Origin: CAZYWA01 sp964650975 [NCBI: uncultured bacterium]
Lineage (GTDB): Bacteria > JADJOY01
Length of the DNA stretch: 44,425 bases
Assembly: GCA_964650975.1 (NCBI GenBank)
Contig: CAZYWA010000005.1
Coordinates: forward strand, 1-44,425
Reading direction: 5' to 3'
Positions 8,058 through 16,731 of the stretch are shown piece by piece (the first letter of the stretch is position 1; the number at the start of each line of letters is the position of its first letter). The translations under genes and the position numbers were made by a program. A model generated the notes under the pieces. It saw nothing but the letters and a program-made list of their open reading frames with translations. It ran no database searches and was not told the DNA's origin.

Positions 8058-9476
8058 TCAGCCAGCGGGCTTGGTCTTGCCCTTGCGACGGCGGCGCTTG
8101 CTCCGTTTCCCGGGTTTGGGGCCGCCCGTGGCCGCGGGCGCGACCGAGGACGTGGCCGCGATCGCCGCGGCGGATTTCCGGTCGAGCCCCGCGAGCGAGC
8201 GCAGCCGGCGGTTCACGTCTCCCAGCAGCCGGCCGGGAAGCCGGCGCAGGCTCAGGCTCGACGCGAGCTTCTTGAGCTCGTCGAGGTCCGGCAGCACCCG
8301 CGGCGTGGGCAGCGCGCCGCGCACCGTGATGGGGATGGTGAAGATCGGCGGACCCATGAGCCGCTCGACGCCGATCCAGTCGAGCAGCGTGGCGTCGATC
8401 CGCACCGTGCCTTTGAGGTCGAGATCGGCCGACGCCAGCACCATCGATCCGGTGACGTGCACGGTCATGCCGAACGCCTCGATGTGGCCGACGCGCAGCT
8501 GCACCCGTCCGGCCTTGAGGTCGCCCTCGAAGCGCAGCCGGTCGAAGCGCGTGCCGAGCGCATCCAGCTCGATCAGCCGGCGAAATGGCGACAGCACTCC
8601 CGACACCATCCCCGGAATCAGCGGCGACAGCACCTCGGCGAGGACCTGCACGGTGTGCAAGCGGCCCTTCGTCAGGTCGATCCGGAACGATCCTCGTCCG
8701 CCGTTCTTCCAGCCGCCGCGCGGGAACGTGACGTCGAACGCGGCGTCGAGGGCGCCCGACGCGATGGTCGGCAGACCTGCCAGCTCCAGGAACGGCGCCG
8801 GGTCGGGCGCCTTGAGCGTGCCGCTCATGCGTGTGCCGGGGTGCGCGGTGCCGGGACCTTCGATGGAGCCGTGGAACGCGCCGCCGGCGGTGCGGAACGA
8901 GATCGGATCGAGCGACAGCGAGCCGCGCTTGACGCGCAGATCGCCGGCGATCGTGTCGATGGTCTTGCGCCGATAGTGCACCCGGCGCAGATCGAGATGC
9001 ACCGCGATCTCGGGCCAGTGGGCGTTCCGCCCGCGTCGCGCGCCGCCGCCCTTGCCGTGGGCGATCGCGGCGCGCACCGGCTCGAGGCGGTCGAGGAAAT
9101 CGTCGAGGTCGAGCGGATCCGCGTGGACCTGGAGGCCGACCTTCATGCCGCGCTTGGCGGAGAGCACGTTGCCGTCGAAGGTGAGCCGCGAGCGAGGGAA
9201 CGACACCACCAGGCCCGCGAGCCGCACGCCGCCGCGCTCGACGCGCAGCAAGCCGCCGCGCACGTCGCCGCGCAGCGCGGGCCGCCCGCCCACCGCGGGC
9301 CGTTCGCTGGTGGTGATCTCGAGCGCGGTGCCGCCGCCCGACACCGTGAGGCCCGGCGGCTCGAGCGTGAGCTTGAGCAGCGGCCGATCCTCGCCCGTCC
9401 GAGCCCGCGTTTCCCGCGCCGGAGCGCTCGCGCGCTTTCCCGCCGGCCGGCGAGTCCGCGAGCGTTCGATGGGCAT
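8058..9476 (-). CDS. AsmA-like C-terminal domain protein without membrane anchor
   Basis: The 472-residue product has the repeated beta-strand pattern of AsmA/YhdP/TamB-like lipid-transport proteins. An example is the region around LTKGRLHTVQVLAEVLSP, then FDRLRFEGDLKAGRV, GHIEAFGMTVHVTG, DLDLKGTVRIDATLLDW and IPITVRGALPTPRV. Such proteins normally start with a transmembrane helix and span the periplasm. Here the N-terminus is only a basic Arg/Lys/Ala stretch with no signal or helix, and the preceding gene ends 16 bp upstream, so the anchor and N-terminal part seem to be missing. The C-terminus is a long Lys/Arg-rich tail (KRSKRRRRKGK). Gap to the following acyl-CoA ligase: 1 bp. Confidence 0.75.
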   Translation of the reverse strand: MPIERSRTRRPAGKRASAPARETRARTGEDRPLLKLTLEPPGLTVSGGGTALEITTSERPAVGGRPALRGDVRGGLLRVERGGVRLAGLVVSFPRSRLTFDGNVLSAKRGMKVGLQVHADPLDLDDFLDRLEPVRAAIAHGKGGGARRGRNAHWPEIAVHLDLRRVHYRRKTIDTIAGDLRVKRGSLSLDPISFRTAGGAFHGSIEGPGTAHPGTRMSGTLKAPDPAPFLELAGLPTIASGALDAAFDVTFPRGGWKNGGRGSFRIDLTKGRLHTVQVLAEVLSPLIPGMVSGVLSPFRRLIELDALGTRFDRLRFEGDLKAGRVQLRVGHIEAFGMTVHVTGSMVLASADLDLKGTVRIDATLLDWIGVERLMGPPIFTIPITVRGALPTPRVLPDLDELKKLASSLSLRRLPGRLLGDVNRRLRSLAGLDRKSAAAIAATSSVAPAATGGPKPGKRSKRRRRKGKTKPAG

Positions 9477-9492
9477 CAGCTTCGGTCGTGGT

Positions 9493-11175
9493 TCAGTGCG
9501 GGGTGTTCTGCAGCACCAGGCCGGTCATGGGAGCCATCGACAGGGTACCCGAGACCGGCTGCCAATCGAGTGAACCGGTCGCTGGCCAGGCGCCCCCGCC
9601 GCTCACCACCAGCTTCTTCGCCGCCGCCGGGTCGACGGTATACGTGCGCGTGACCGAGTCCTCGGGGTTCACGATCGCGCGCCCGCCCGCGAAATCGCGC
9701 TCCAGGAGCCCCGCGCCGTTGGTGTAGTAGTCGCCGAGCGGTGCGCCGAGATCGAGCGAGTTCTCGGGCCACTGCTGCACGTCGGTGTCGAGGTCCGGGT
9801 CGGTCAAGAGCCGCAGCGAGTTGGGGTCGAGAACCATCAAGTAGCACCCAAGCGTGAACGTGCGCAGCGCGATGTCCGAGCCCGACGAGTAGTCCATCGC
9901 CACCGCCTGCTTGCCGCTGCGCACGATGGTCTGGAAGTCGGCGATCTGCTGCAAGAGCCGCGGCTTGGTGAAGAAGCCGGGCAGCGTCTTGGCGCTGAAT
10001 CCCTCGAAGAAGAGCCCGTCGGCCGAGGACAAGAGCTCGATCCCTCGGTACCCGGGATTCTCCCATCCGGCGTAGGTGTTGAAGACGATCTTCTTGCCGG
10101 GGTAGGCGCTGCGCGCGCTGGCGAGCAGCGAGGCGAGCGCCGCGTAGTACTGGGTGTCGTCGTAACCGGACGGCTCTTCGCTCACGATGTCGGTGAAATC
10201 GGCGTTGATGGTGTGGGTGTTGTCGAAGTAGATGCCGTCGTAATAGGTCATGTACTGGTCGAGGACCGCGCGCTGCAGCGTCCACCACTTGGCGCGTTTG
10301 TTGGGGTCCTGGACGTTCACGTAGTACCAGCCGTTGTTGCCGCTGGTGACGTAGGCCCCGCTGGCACCCTTCCACAGCAGGTTCTGCGAGACGACTCCGG
10401 CCCACTGCGGATCGCCGTTGGGCGGAACCGTGTCCGGCCCGTGCACGCCGGCGATCTTGATGTAGTAGAGGGCGGAGAGCGACGGGTTCGCCTCGCGCAG
10501 CGCCGCGAGCTTGTCCGGCCCCACGCCCGTGACTTGCAAGGGGTGATCCGCGACGTACGCGACCTCGTTCGGGTTGTTGTAGTCGTAGCTGCCGCTGAAG
10601 GCGGTGGAGATCCCGTTCGAGTCGGGCGGCGCGCTGCTCAGCGTCATCGCCACGTAGTCGAGCTTGCTCGAGTTGGGGGTGCCGGTGGTCGCGTAGCGAA
10701 GCTGGATCGTGCCGTCGCTCGCGACGTAGTGCGAGGCGTTGGTGCTGACCGAGAGCTCGAGCATGATCCAGACGCCGGTCGTGGCGCCGGTGTTGTCGCC
10801 GATCACCGTCCACGTCTGCGTGGTGGTGTCGTAGAGCTCGAAGGTCCAGCGCTGCGTGGACACCGCGTCGCCGCGATAGTTGACCGCGATCCCGATCGTG
10901 CCGACGGTGCTCGAGTCGAGACCCGAGGGAGCCTGGAACGTGAAGATCCCCTTGTAGCCGTTGCTGGCCGGATAGAAGGACATGTAGGCGCCGGACGTCG
11001 AGGTCGAGCCCGACTCGTCGAGCATCGAGAGGACGCTCACGGGCTGCCCGCCGTCGGTGCCCTTCGAGGTCGCGAGCGACAGCGGAAAGAGCGTGTCGAC
11101 GCGGCACGACGCGAGGGCCGCGAGCGCCAGGCAGGCGATCGCGCGACCCAATCGCGGGTGAACGGCGCGTTCCAT
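9493..11175 (-). CDS. GHL15-like putative glycoside hydrolase lipoprotein
   Basis: The product has 560 residues. A short signal peptide ends in LASC (about residues 21-24), so the protein should be lipidated and outward facing. Residues about 30-185 look like a beta-sandwich. The remainder has the TIM-barrel pattern of the hypothetical glycosyl hydrolase family 15 (GHL15) and related alpha-galactosidase-like proteins: YDGIYFDNTH near a barrel strand, KIVFNTYAGW, ADGLFFEGFS and AVAMDYSSGSD. The C-terminal MAPMTGLVLQN strand is typical of a trailing beta-domain. The acidic residues in YFDN and FFEGF are the likely active-site candidates. It follows the DUF481 gene by 4 bp and precedes the AsmA-like gene by 16 bp, so all are probably one transcript. 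Confidence 0.75.
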   Translation of the reverse strand: MERAVHPRLGRAIACLALAALASCRVDTLFPLSLATSKGTDGGQPVSVLSMLDESGSTSTSGAYMSFYPASNGYKGIFTFQAPSGLDSSTVGTIGIAVNYRGDAVSTQRWTFELYDTTTQTWTVIGDNTGATTGVWIMLELSVSTNASHYVASDGTIQLRYATTGTPNSSKLDYVAMTLSSAPPDSNGISTAFSGSYDYNNPNEVAYVADHPLQVTGVGPDKLAALREANPSLSALYYIKIAGVHGPDTVPPNGDPQWAGVVSQNLLWKGASGAYVTSGNNGWYYVNVQDPNKRAKWWTLQRAVLDQYMTYYDGIYFDNTHTINADFTDIVSEEPSGYDDTQYYAALASLLASARSAYPGKKIVFNTYAGWENPGYRGIELLSSADGLFFEGFSAKTLPGFFTKPRLLQQIADFQTIVRSGKQAVAMDYSSGSDIALRTFTLGCYLMVLDPNSLRLLTDPDLDTDVQQWPENSLDLGAPLGDYYTNGAGLLERDFAGGRAIVNPEDSVTRTYTVDPAAAKKLVVSGGGAWPATGSLDWQPVSGTLSMAPMTGLVLQNTPH

Positions 11176-11179
11176 GCCG

Positions 11180-12238
11180 TCAGAACGCGTAGCCGATTCC
11201 GAGGTAGTAGGTCTCGTCGTCCTGACGGCGGCCCGGCTCGGGTTTGTCGTCGAACTCCAGGATCATGCCGATGCTGGCCTTCCAGCCGGCCGCGATCTCG
11301 GTGGCGATGGCTGCTTCGTTGCGCGCCTGCCAGTCGTTGGTGGTCTCGAAATTCGGCACGTAAACCAGGCTGTCCGTGAACGCCAGCCCGAGCGGCAGGT
11401 CGACCAGCGCGTCCATGCCCACGCGCCCGGCGAGATGCGACTCGTCGGGATTGGTGCGGAAGCTGTTCCGCACGTAGGCCAGGCCCGCCTCGCTCGAGAG
11501 CGTGGCCCAGTCCTCGTCGAGGATCGTGACGCCCAGACCGCCGGAGAGAATCGTGTTGAGGTCGATGTCCTTGAAGCGGTCCTGCATGAACTCGGCGCTC
11601 ACGTAGACGAACACCGGCCCGGCCACGTCGTGCCGATAGCGGCCCAGCGTGTACCAGTTGGCCTCGCTCACGGCGCTCTGGTTCTCGCCGTAGCGGAAGA
11701 TGCCCTTGAGCTTGAGCTCGTTGATCTCGGTGGTGCGGACCAGCTCGCCGTTGAGCAGCGCGCCGAGGGTGCTCGAGTTGCCCTCGGTGTCGCGGGCGGC
11801 GACCGTGAGAGCGCCGGTCCACGACGCACCCGCGAGGCGGATGCGCTTCACGTTCGCGAGGTCGATGGCGACCGGAGCCCCGCCCGGCGGCTGGATCTGG
11901 AGCTGGCCCCCGGCGGTGGCGGAAAGCGTGCCGGCGATGCGCTCGCCGCTCACGGTCCACACCACGGCCGGGCGGTCGCACTGAAGCGACACCACCTGGG
12001 TCCAGTCGATCTCGAGAGTCCCCGCATACGCGGTCTCGATTTCGAGGGTCTTCTTGTCGAGCTTCTTGAGTGTGCCGGTGACCTTGTCGCCGCTCTTGAG
12101 CGTGACGTATTCGTCCGCCCGAGCCGGCACGGCAAACGCCACCACGAGCGCCAGCAGAGCGCCGCAGCTGCGTCGGGTCAGTGGGTTCGGTTTCGGTCGG
12201 GTGTTAGCTGCACATTCCCCATGCTCTCCGGACATCAT
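11180..12238 (-). CDS. DUF481-family outer-membrane beta-barrel protein
   Basis: About 352 residues. A signal peptide (LLALVVAFAVPARA) is followed by a short beta-domain with LKSGDKVTGTLKKLDKKTLEIETAYAG pattern split over two repeats. The C-terminal half is the alternating strand pattern of DUF481 (YdiY-like) barrels, beginning near GNSSTLGALLNGELVRTTE and ending in YYLGIGYAF with the terminal aromatic residue needed for outer-membrane assembly. An upstream TTG at 12286 would add 16 residues and overlap a 24-bp inverted repeat, so I prefer the ATG at 12238, which has GAGGA upstream. Its function is unknown beyond residing in the outer membrane. The GHL15-like lipoprotein follows 4 bp later. 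Confidence 0.8.
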   Translation of the reverse strand: MMSGEHGECAANTRPKPNPLTRRSCGALLALVVAFAVPARADEYVTLKSGDKVTGTLKKLDKKTLEIETAYAGTLEIDWTQVVSLQCDRPAVVWTVSGERIAGTLSATAGGQLQIQPPGGAPVAIDLANVKRIRLAGASWTGALTVAARDTEGNSSTLGALLNGELVRTTEINELKLKGIFRYGENQSAVSEANWYTLGRYRHDVAGPVFVYVSAEFMQDRFKDIDLNTILSGGLGVTILDEDWATLSSEAGLAYVRNSFRTNPDESHLAGRVGMDALVDLPLGLAFTDSLVYVPNFETTNDWQARNEAAIATEIAAGWKASIGMILEFDDKPEPGRRQDDETYYLGIGYAF

Positions 12239-12276
12239 CCCCCCAGGGAGTCCTCGCGGTTGTAGCGGGCGCGGAT

Positions 12277-12300
12277 GGTACCACAAGATCTAGTGGTACC
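12277..12300. promoter_or_regulatory. Perfect inverted repeat upstream of the DUF481 gene
   Basis: GGTACCAC, spacer AAGATCTA, GTGGTACC: two perfect 8-bp arms with a spacer that itself contains the palindrome AGATCT. It lies about 40-60 bp upstream of the DUF481 start and 40 bp after the DUF5989 stop. No T-run follows on the minus strand, so an operator is more likely than a terminator. Confidence 0.45.
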
Positions 12301-12339
12301 GCGGCGTTTTGGGGCGCTCGAATTCGAGACGCCCGCAGA

Positions 12340-12504
12340 TCAGAAGAGCGTGTAGATGAAGGGCGCCGCGGCCGATCCGCCCGCGACGATGAGGCCGAGG
12401 AAGAGCAGGGTCCCGACGACCGGCAGCGGCCACCACATCCGGTTCACGACCGAGTAGCGGAGGATCTCTCCGAGCAGCACTCCGATGTGGCGCAGTCGTC
12501 GCAA
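12340..12504 (-). CDS. DUF5989-family small membrane protein
   Basis: A 54-residue protein starting at TTG (12504) behind a good ribosome binding site GGGAGA with 6 bp spacing. It reads LRRLRHIGVLLGEILR, then a WWPLP turn, a single transmembrane helix (VVGTLLFLGLIVAGG) and the family hallmark ending SAAAPFIYTLF. DUF5989 proteins are typically 50-60 residues, have exactly this C-terminus, and sit next to carbamoyltransferases of the NodU/CmcH family and SxtJ proteins. Here the carbamoyltransferase ends 63 bp upstream. The molecular role is unknown; a membrane subunit for the carbamoylation or export of a cell-surface glycan is an inference from context. Confidence 0.88.
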   Translation of the reverse strand: MRRLRHIGVLLGEILRYSVVNRMWWPLPVVGTLLFLGLIVAGGSAAAPFIYTLF

Positions 12505-12567
12505 GCCGAGTCTCCCTACCGCGAACGGTAGCCCGCGTCGCGCGCGCGTGTCCAGGCGCGCGCGATC

Positions 12568-14397
12568 TCAATCCAGTACGAACTCCTGCTTCCAGTCGGC
12601 CGCGTCCGCGAACTTGGGCTGGGCGCTCTTCAAGAGGATGAAATCCTCCAGCACCAGCGCGTCCATCTCGGTGCGCATGAAGCAACGGTAGGCGTCCTCG
12701 GGCGTGCACACGATCGGCTCGCCGCGCACGTTGAACGAGGTGTTGATGATGACCCCGCAGCCGGTCAGCTCCTCGAAGGCGCGGATCAGCGCGTGGTAGC
12801 GCGGGCTGCGCTCCTTCGACACCGACTGGACGCGCGCCGAGTAATCGACGTGGGTGATCGCCGGGATGCTCGAGCGCTCCTCGTTCACCCACTCCATGAT
12901 GTCCTTCGCCGGGTCCTGATCGACCGGGCGGCAGAGCTCCTTCTTCACCGGCGCCACCAGCAGCATGTAGGGCGATTCGGCGTCGAGCTCGAAGTAGTCG
13001 CCGGTGCGCTCGGCCAGCACCGAGGGCGCGAACGGCCGGAACGACTCGCGGTACTTGATCTTCAAGTTCATGACCGACTGCATCTTGGGTGAGCGGGCGT
13101 CGCCGATGATCGATCGGTGGCCGAGGGCGCGCGGCCCGAACTCCATGCGACCGGTGAGCAGCCCCACGACTTTCTGGTCGGCCAGCAGCTTCGCCACCGC
13201 CTTCGGCCAGTCGGAGGTCGACACGCGCTCGAACGGATAGTGGTTTCCTTCGAGGAAGCCCGCGATCTCGTCGTCCGAAAACTCGGGCCCGAGGTACGAG
13301 CCGCGCATCGAGTCGTGGACGCCGTCCACCGTGCGCGGCTTGTCGTAGAGCTGGTGCCAGGCGAAGAGCGCCGCGCCGAGAGCGCCGCCGGCATCGCCCG
13401 CCGCCGGCTGGATCCAGACGTTCTCGAACGGTCCCTCGCGCAACAGCCGGCCATTCGCGACGCAGTTGAGCGCCACGCCGCCGGCCAGGCACAGGTTCTT
13501 CTCGCCCAGCTCGCGGTGCGCGTGGCGCGCGATGCGCAGCACAACCTCCTCGGTCACGTCCTGGATCGACTTGGCGATGTCCATCTCGCGCCGCGTGATG
13601 GGAGTCTCGGGCTTCCGCGCCGGGCCGCCGAAGAGCTCGGCGAAGCGCTCGCTGGTCATCGTGAGGCCGCCCAGGTAGTCGAAGTAGCTCTGATCCATGT
13701 GGAACGAGCCGTCCTCGCGCAGGTCGAGGAGGTGCTCGAGGATCGTCTGCGTGTAGCGGCCCTGGCCGTAGGGAGCGAGGCCCATGAGCTTGTACTCGCC
13801 CGAATTGACCTTGAATCCGGTGAAATACGTGAAGGCCGAGTAGAGCAAGCCGAGCGAGTGGGGAAACCGGCTCTCGCTCACCAGGTGGATCTTGTTGCCC
13901 GCGCCTTGCGCCACCGTGGTGGTGGCCCACTCGCCGACGCCGTCCATGGTGAGGATCGCGGCGCGCTCGAAGGGCGACGGGAAGAAGGCGCTCGCCGCAT
14001 GGCTCTCGTGGTGCTCGGTGAAGAGCAGCGTCTCCGGCATGCGGTAGCCGATCTCCTCGAGCGACTTCTCGATCTCGTACGGGATCCAGAGCTTCTGCCG
14101 CATCCACAGCGGGAACGCCTTCCGGAACGAGGCGAAGCCGTGGGGCGCCGTGTGCAGGTAGGTCTTGAGGATGCGGAAGAACTTGGTGAGCGGCTTGTCG
14201 TAGAAGACCACCGCGTCGAGGGACTTGGGATCGACCTGCCCCTCGAGCAGGCAGTAGCGGCTCGCGAGCAGCGGGAACTCGTGATCGTGCTTCTTGCGGG
14301 TGAAACGCTCTTCCTGAGCCGCGGCCACGATCTCGCCGTCGCGCACCAGGCACGCGGCCGAATCGTGGTAGTAGGCACTGATCCCGAGGATGTTCAT
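12568..14397 (-). CDS. Carbamoyltransferase (NodU/CmcH family)
   Basis: The 609-residue enzyme transfers a carbamoyl group from carbamoyl phosphate, through an adenylate, onto a hydroxyl of a sugar or other small molecule. Family features: MNILGISAYYHDSAAC start, EERFTRKKHD, the metal-site HHESHAASAF, LTMDGVGEW, GGVALNCVANGRL (Kae1-like fold), then a C-terminal YrdC-like-associated domain with GRMEFGPRALGHRSI, FRPFAPSVL and NTSFNVRGEPIVCTPEDA. The length and every motif look intact, so it should be active. It is the first gene of a minus-strand block and lies back to back with the DUF4139 gene (94 bp between starts). With DUF5989 and the SxtJ-SGNH protein it makes a set commonly found together in surface-polysaccharide loci. 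Confidence 0.92.
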   Translation of the reverse strand: MNILGISAYYHDSAACLVRDGEIVAAAQEERFTRKKHDHEFPLLASRYCLLEGQVDPKSLDAVVFYDKPLTKFFRILKTYLHTAPHGFASFRKAFPLWMRQKLWIPYEIEKSLEEIGYRMPETLLFTEHHESHAASAFFPSPFERAAILTMDGVGEWATTTVAQGAGNKIHLVSESRFPHSLGLLYSAFTYFTGFKVNSGEYKLMGLAPYGQGRYTQTILEHLLDLREDGSFHMDQSYFDYLGGLTMTSERFAELFGGPARKPETPITRREMDIAKSIQDVTEEVVLRIARHAHRELGEKNLCLAGGVALNCVANGRLLREGPFENVWIQPAAGDAGGALGAALFAWHQLYDKPRTVDGVHDSMRGSYLGPEFSDDEIAGFLEGNHYPFERVSTSDWPKAVAKLLADQKVVGLLTGRMEFGPRALGHRSIIGDARSPKMQSVMNLKIKYRESFRPFAPSVLAERTGDYFELDAESPYMLLVAPVKKELCRPVDQDPAKDIMEWVNEERSSIPAITHVDYSARVQSVSKERSPRYHALIRAFEELTGCGVIINTSFNVRGEPIVCTPEDAYRCFMRTEMDALVLEDFILLKSAQPKFADAADWKQEFVLD

Positions 14398-14491
14398 GCG
14401 GGTAAGTAAAGCCCTCGGCCGAGCGCCGCGCCAACCCCGTGAACCTTTCGGGCGGCCGGTGAGCTATCCCGGGAACCCGAAGGAGGTCTCG

Positions 14492-16036
14492 ATGAACGCC
14501 AAGAGTCTGAATCGTGTGACCTGGGCGGTTCTGCTGGTGTGCGGCGCCGCGCGAGCCGAGGCCGCCGACGATCGCGCCACGGCACTCACCATCTACTCGA
14601 GCGCGGCACCGGGCGCGATTCCCGCGAACCTCTATCGTCCGTTGCCGGAGAGCCAGGGCTCGACGGCGCCCTACTCGATGGAGGTGCCCGGGTTCGCGAT
14701 CGTTCGCGACGAACGGCCGGTCACGGTCGACGGGAGCCCGCCGACGGTCGAGTTCACCGACGTGGCGGCGCGCATCGATCCGACCACCGTCGCGTTCACG
14801 TCGCTCACCGATCCCGCCACCCGCGTCCTCGAGCAGAGCTACCAGTTCGATCTGGTGAGCAGCCAGAAGCTGCTCGAGCGCTTCATCGATCGCGACATCA
14901 CCGTCGAGCAGCAGCGCGGCGACAGCGTGGCGACGCTCACCGGCACCTTGCTGAGCACCACCGGTGGGCTGGTGCTGCGTGGAGCCGACGGCGCGATCCA
15001 GGTCGTCAACGGCTACGCGAACCTCAAGTTTCCCCAGCTTCCCGGCGGTCTCATCACGCGCCCCACGCTCGTCTGGCAGCTCGCCACCGACAAGCCCGGT
15101 ACGCAGCGCGCCCGCGTGACCTACGAAACCGAAGGCATCACCTGGTGGGCCGACTACAACCTGACCTTCGCGGAGGGAGAGAACGCCAACTCGGGGAAGC
15201 TCGATGTGGCGGCCTGGGTGAGCATCTTGAACCAGTCGGGAGCGAGCTACGACGACGCGCGGCTCAAGCTGCTCGCGGGTGAGGTGAATCGGGCCCCGCA
15301 GCCGCAACCGATGGGTCGGATGTATGCGATGAAGGCCGCGGCCCTCGAGATGGACCAGACCACCGGTTTCCAGGAGAAGGAATTCTTCGAGTACCACCTC
15401 TACACGCTCGGCCGCCCCACCACGCTTCCCGATCGCTCGACCAAGCAGATCGAGCTCTTCCCGGTGGCGCGCGCGGTGCCGTGCGAGAAGCTGCTCGTCT
15501 ACTACGGCCTCGGCGAGCAGTGGCGTGGCGTGTTCCCCAGTCCCATGCTCGACCGCAACCTGGGCAACGATTCGAACACCAAGGTCGACGTCTACCTGCG
15601 CTTCAAGAACTCGAAGGAGCAAGGTCTGGGCATCCCGCTGCCGCGCGGCCGGATCCGCGTCTCGAAGCTCGACACGGCCGATCAGAGCCTCGAGCTGGTG
15701 GGCGAGGACACCATCGACCACACCGCCAAGGACGAGAAGGTGCTGGTCAGGATGGGCACCGCGTTCGACGTGGTCGGCGAGCGCAGGCAGGTCGACTTCC
15801 GCGCCGACAACGACCATCGCTGGATGGAGGAAGACATCGAGGTGAAGGTCCGGAACCACAAATCCGAGCCGGTGCAGGTGATCGTGAAGGAGAACCTGTT
15901 CCGCTGGGTCAACTGGGAGATCACCAAGAAGACCTCCGAGTTCGAGAAGGTCGACGCCCGCACCGTGCACTTCCCGGTGCAGGTCGCGAAGGACGGCGAG
16001 GCGGTGGTTCGCTACACGGTGCGCTACACGTGGTGA
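14492..16036 (+). CDS. DUF4139 domain-containing exported protein
   Basis: The 514-residue product starts at the ATG behind a perfect AGGAGG. It has a signal peptide ending AARAEA, then beta-rich sequence matching DUF4139 proteins: STTGGLVLRG, the tryptophan-rich ITWWADYNLTF, LDVAAWVSILNQSG, LLAGEVNRAPQP, and a C-terminal jelly-roll with VDVYLRFKNS, GLGIPLPRGRIRVSK, VQVIVKENLFRWVNW and VHFPVQVAKDGEAVVRYTVRYTW. Such proteins are periplasmic or surface proteins of unknown function. The longer frame from 14390 crosses the ribosome binding site and is not used. The histidine phosphatase gene follows 20 bp later. Confidence 0.85.
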   Translation: MNAKSLNRVTWAVLLVCGAARAEAADDRATALTIYSSAAPGAIPANLYRPLPESQGSTAPYSMEVPGFAIVRDERPVTVDGSPPTVEFTDVAARIDPTTVAFTSLTDPATRVLEQSYQFDLVSSQKLLERFIDRDITVEQQRGDSVATLTGTLLSTTGGLVLRGADGAIQVVNGYANLKFPQLPGGLITRPTLVWQLATDKPGTQRARVTYETEGITWWADYNLTFAEGENANSGKLDVAAWVSILNQSGASYDDARLKLLAGEVNRAPQPQPMGRMYAMKAAALEMDQTTGFQEKEFFEYHLYTLGRPTTLPDRSTKQIELFPVARAVPCEKLLVYYGLGEQWRGVFPSPMLDRNLGNDSNTKVDVYLRFKNSKEQGLGIPLPRGRIRVSKLDTADQSLELVGEDTIDHTAKDEKVLVRMGTAFDVVGERRQVDFRADNDHRWMEEDIEVKVRNHKSEPVQVIVKENLFRWVNWEITKKTSEFEKVDARTVHFPVQVAKDGEAVVRYTVRYTW

Positions 16037-16056
16037 TCTGGTAGAGCGTGTGACCC

Positions 16057-16731
16057 ATGTTCGATCCGCGCACCCAGGCCTCGATGGTGTCCACGTCGGT
16101 GACGCAGCTCCATCTGCTGCGTCACGGGGCCGTCGAGGTGCCGGGTGAGCGCAGCGTGCGTGGTCAGCTCGACGTACCGCTTTCGGCGGAAGGGGAGCGC
16201 CAGACCCGGATCGTGGCGGCGTGGGCTCGCACCGCGCTCGGCGGGCTCGAGCCGCGCGTGAGCGGTGTCCTCACCAGCGATCTGCGGCGCGCGCGAGTCA
16301 TGGGCGAGGCGGTCGCGGAGGCGCTCGGCGTCGAGCTTCAGGTCGAGCCGGCGCTCCGCGAGCAGTCGATGGGCGCCTGGGAAGGCCAGCCGTGGCGGTT
16401 GCTCAACACCCTCGATCCCGCCGGCGTCGAGGCGTACTGGACCGAGTACCTCGACGCACGCCCGGGCGGCGGTGAATCGGTGCGCGACCTGGGGCAGCGA
16501 GTCGAGAGCTGGTGGCGCGACGCCGCTCCGCGGCTCGAGAACGGGCGCTGGGTGCTCGTCACCCACATCGGCGTGATCCGCGTGTTTCTCGCGCACGCGT
16601 TCGGGCTCACGCTCGATCAGTGCCTGCGCTTCGCGCCCGAGGTGGCGTCGCACACCTGGCTGATGCTGGCCGAAGCGGGACCGGTGCTGGGCGCGCTCGG
16701 TGAGCGCCCGTGGCTCACGAGCGGCGGATGA
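16057..16731 (+). CDS. Histidine phosphatase superfamily protein
   Basis: The 224-residue protein has the RHG motif at R22-H23-G24 (phospho-accepting His), a second Arg in SDLRRAR, an acid at E102 in LREQSMGAWEG, and the second His at H170 in LVTHIG. This is the phosphoglycerate-mutase-like fold, closest in layout to alpha-ribazole phosphatase/CobC and broad-specificity phosphatases. No cobalamin genes are nearby, so the substrate is open. A second ATG at 16084 is an equally good start. Its stop overlaps the start of the P-loop ATPase gene (ATGA at 16728-16731), which suggests the two act together. Confidence 0.85.
   Translation: MFDPRTQASMVSTSVTQLHLLRHGAVEVPGERSVRGQLDVPLSAEGERQTRIVAAWARTALGGLEPRVSGVLTSDLRRARVMGEAVAEALGVELQVEPALREQSMGAWEGQPWRLLNTLDPAGVEAYWTEYLDARPGGGESVRDLGQRVESWWRDAAPRLENGRWVLVTHIGVIRVFLAHAFGLTLDQCLRFAPEVASHTWLMLAEAGPVLGALGERPWLTSGG

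Noticed and set aside
12290-15970. A 1226-codon open frame on the minus strand spanning several genes
   Set aside because: It is the shadow of the carbamoyltransferase and DUF4139 coding sequences in another frame. It has Arg/Ala-rich content, no motifs, and would overlap genes with clear family matches on both strands.
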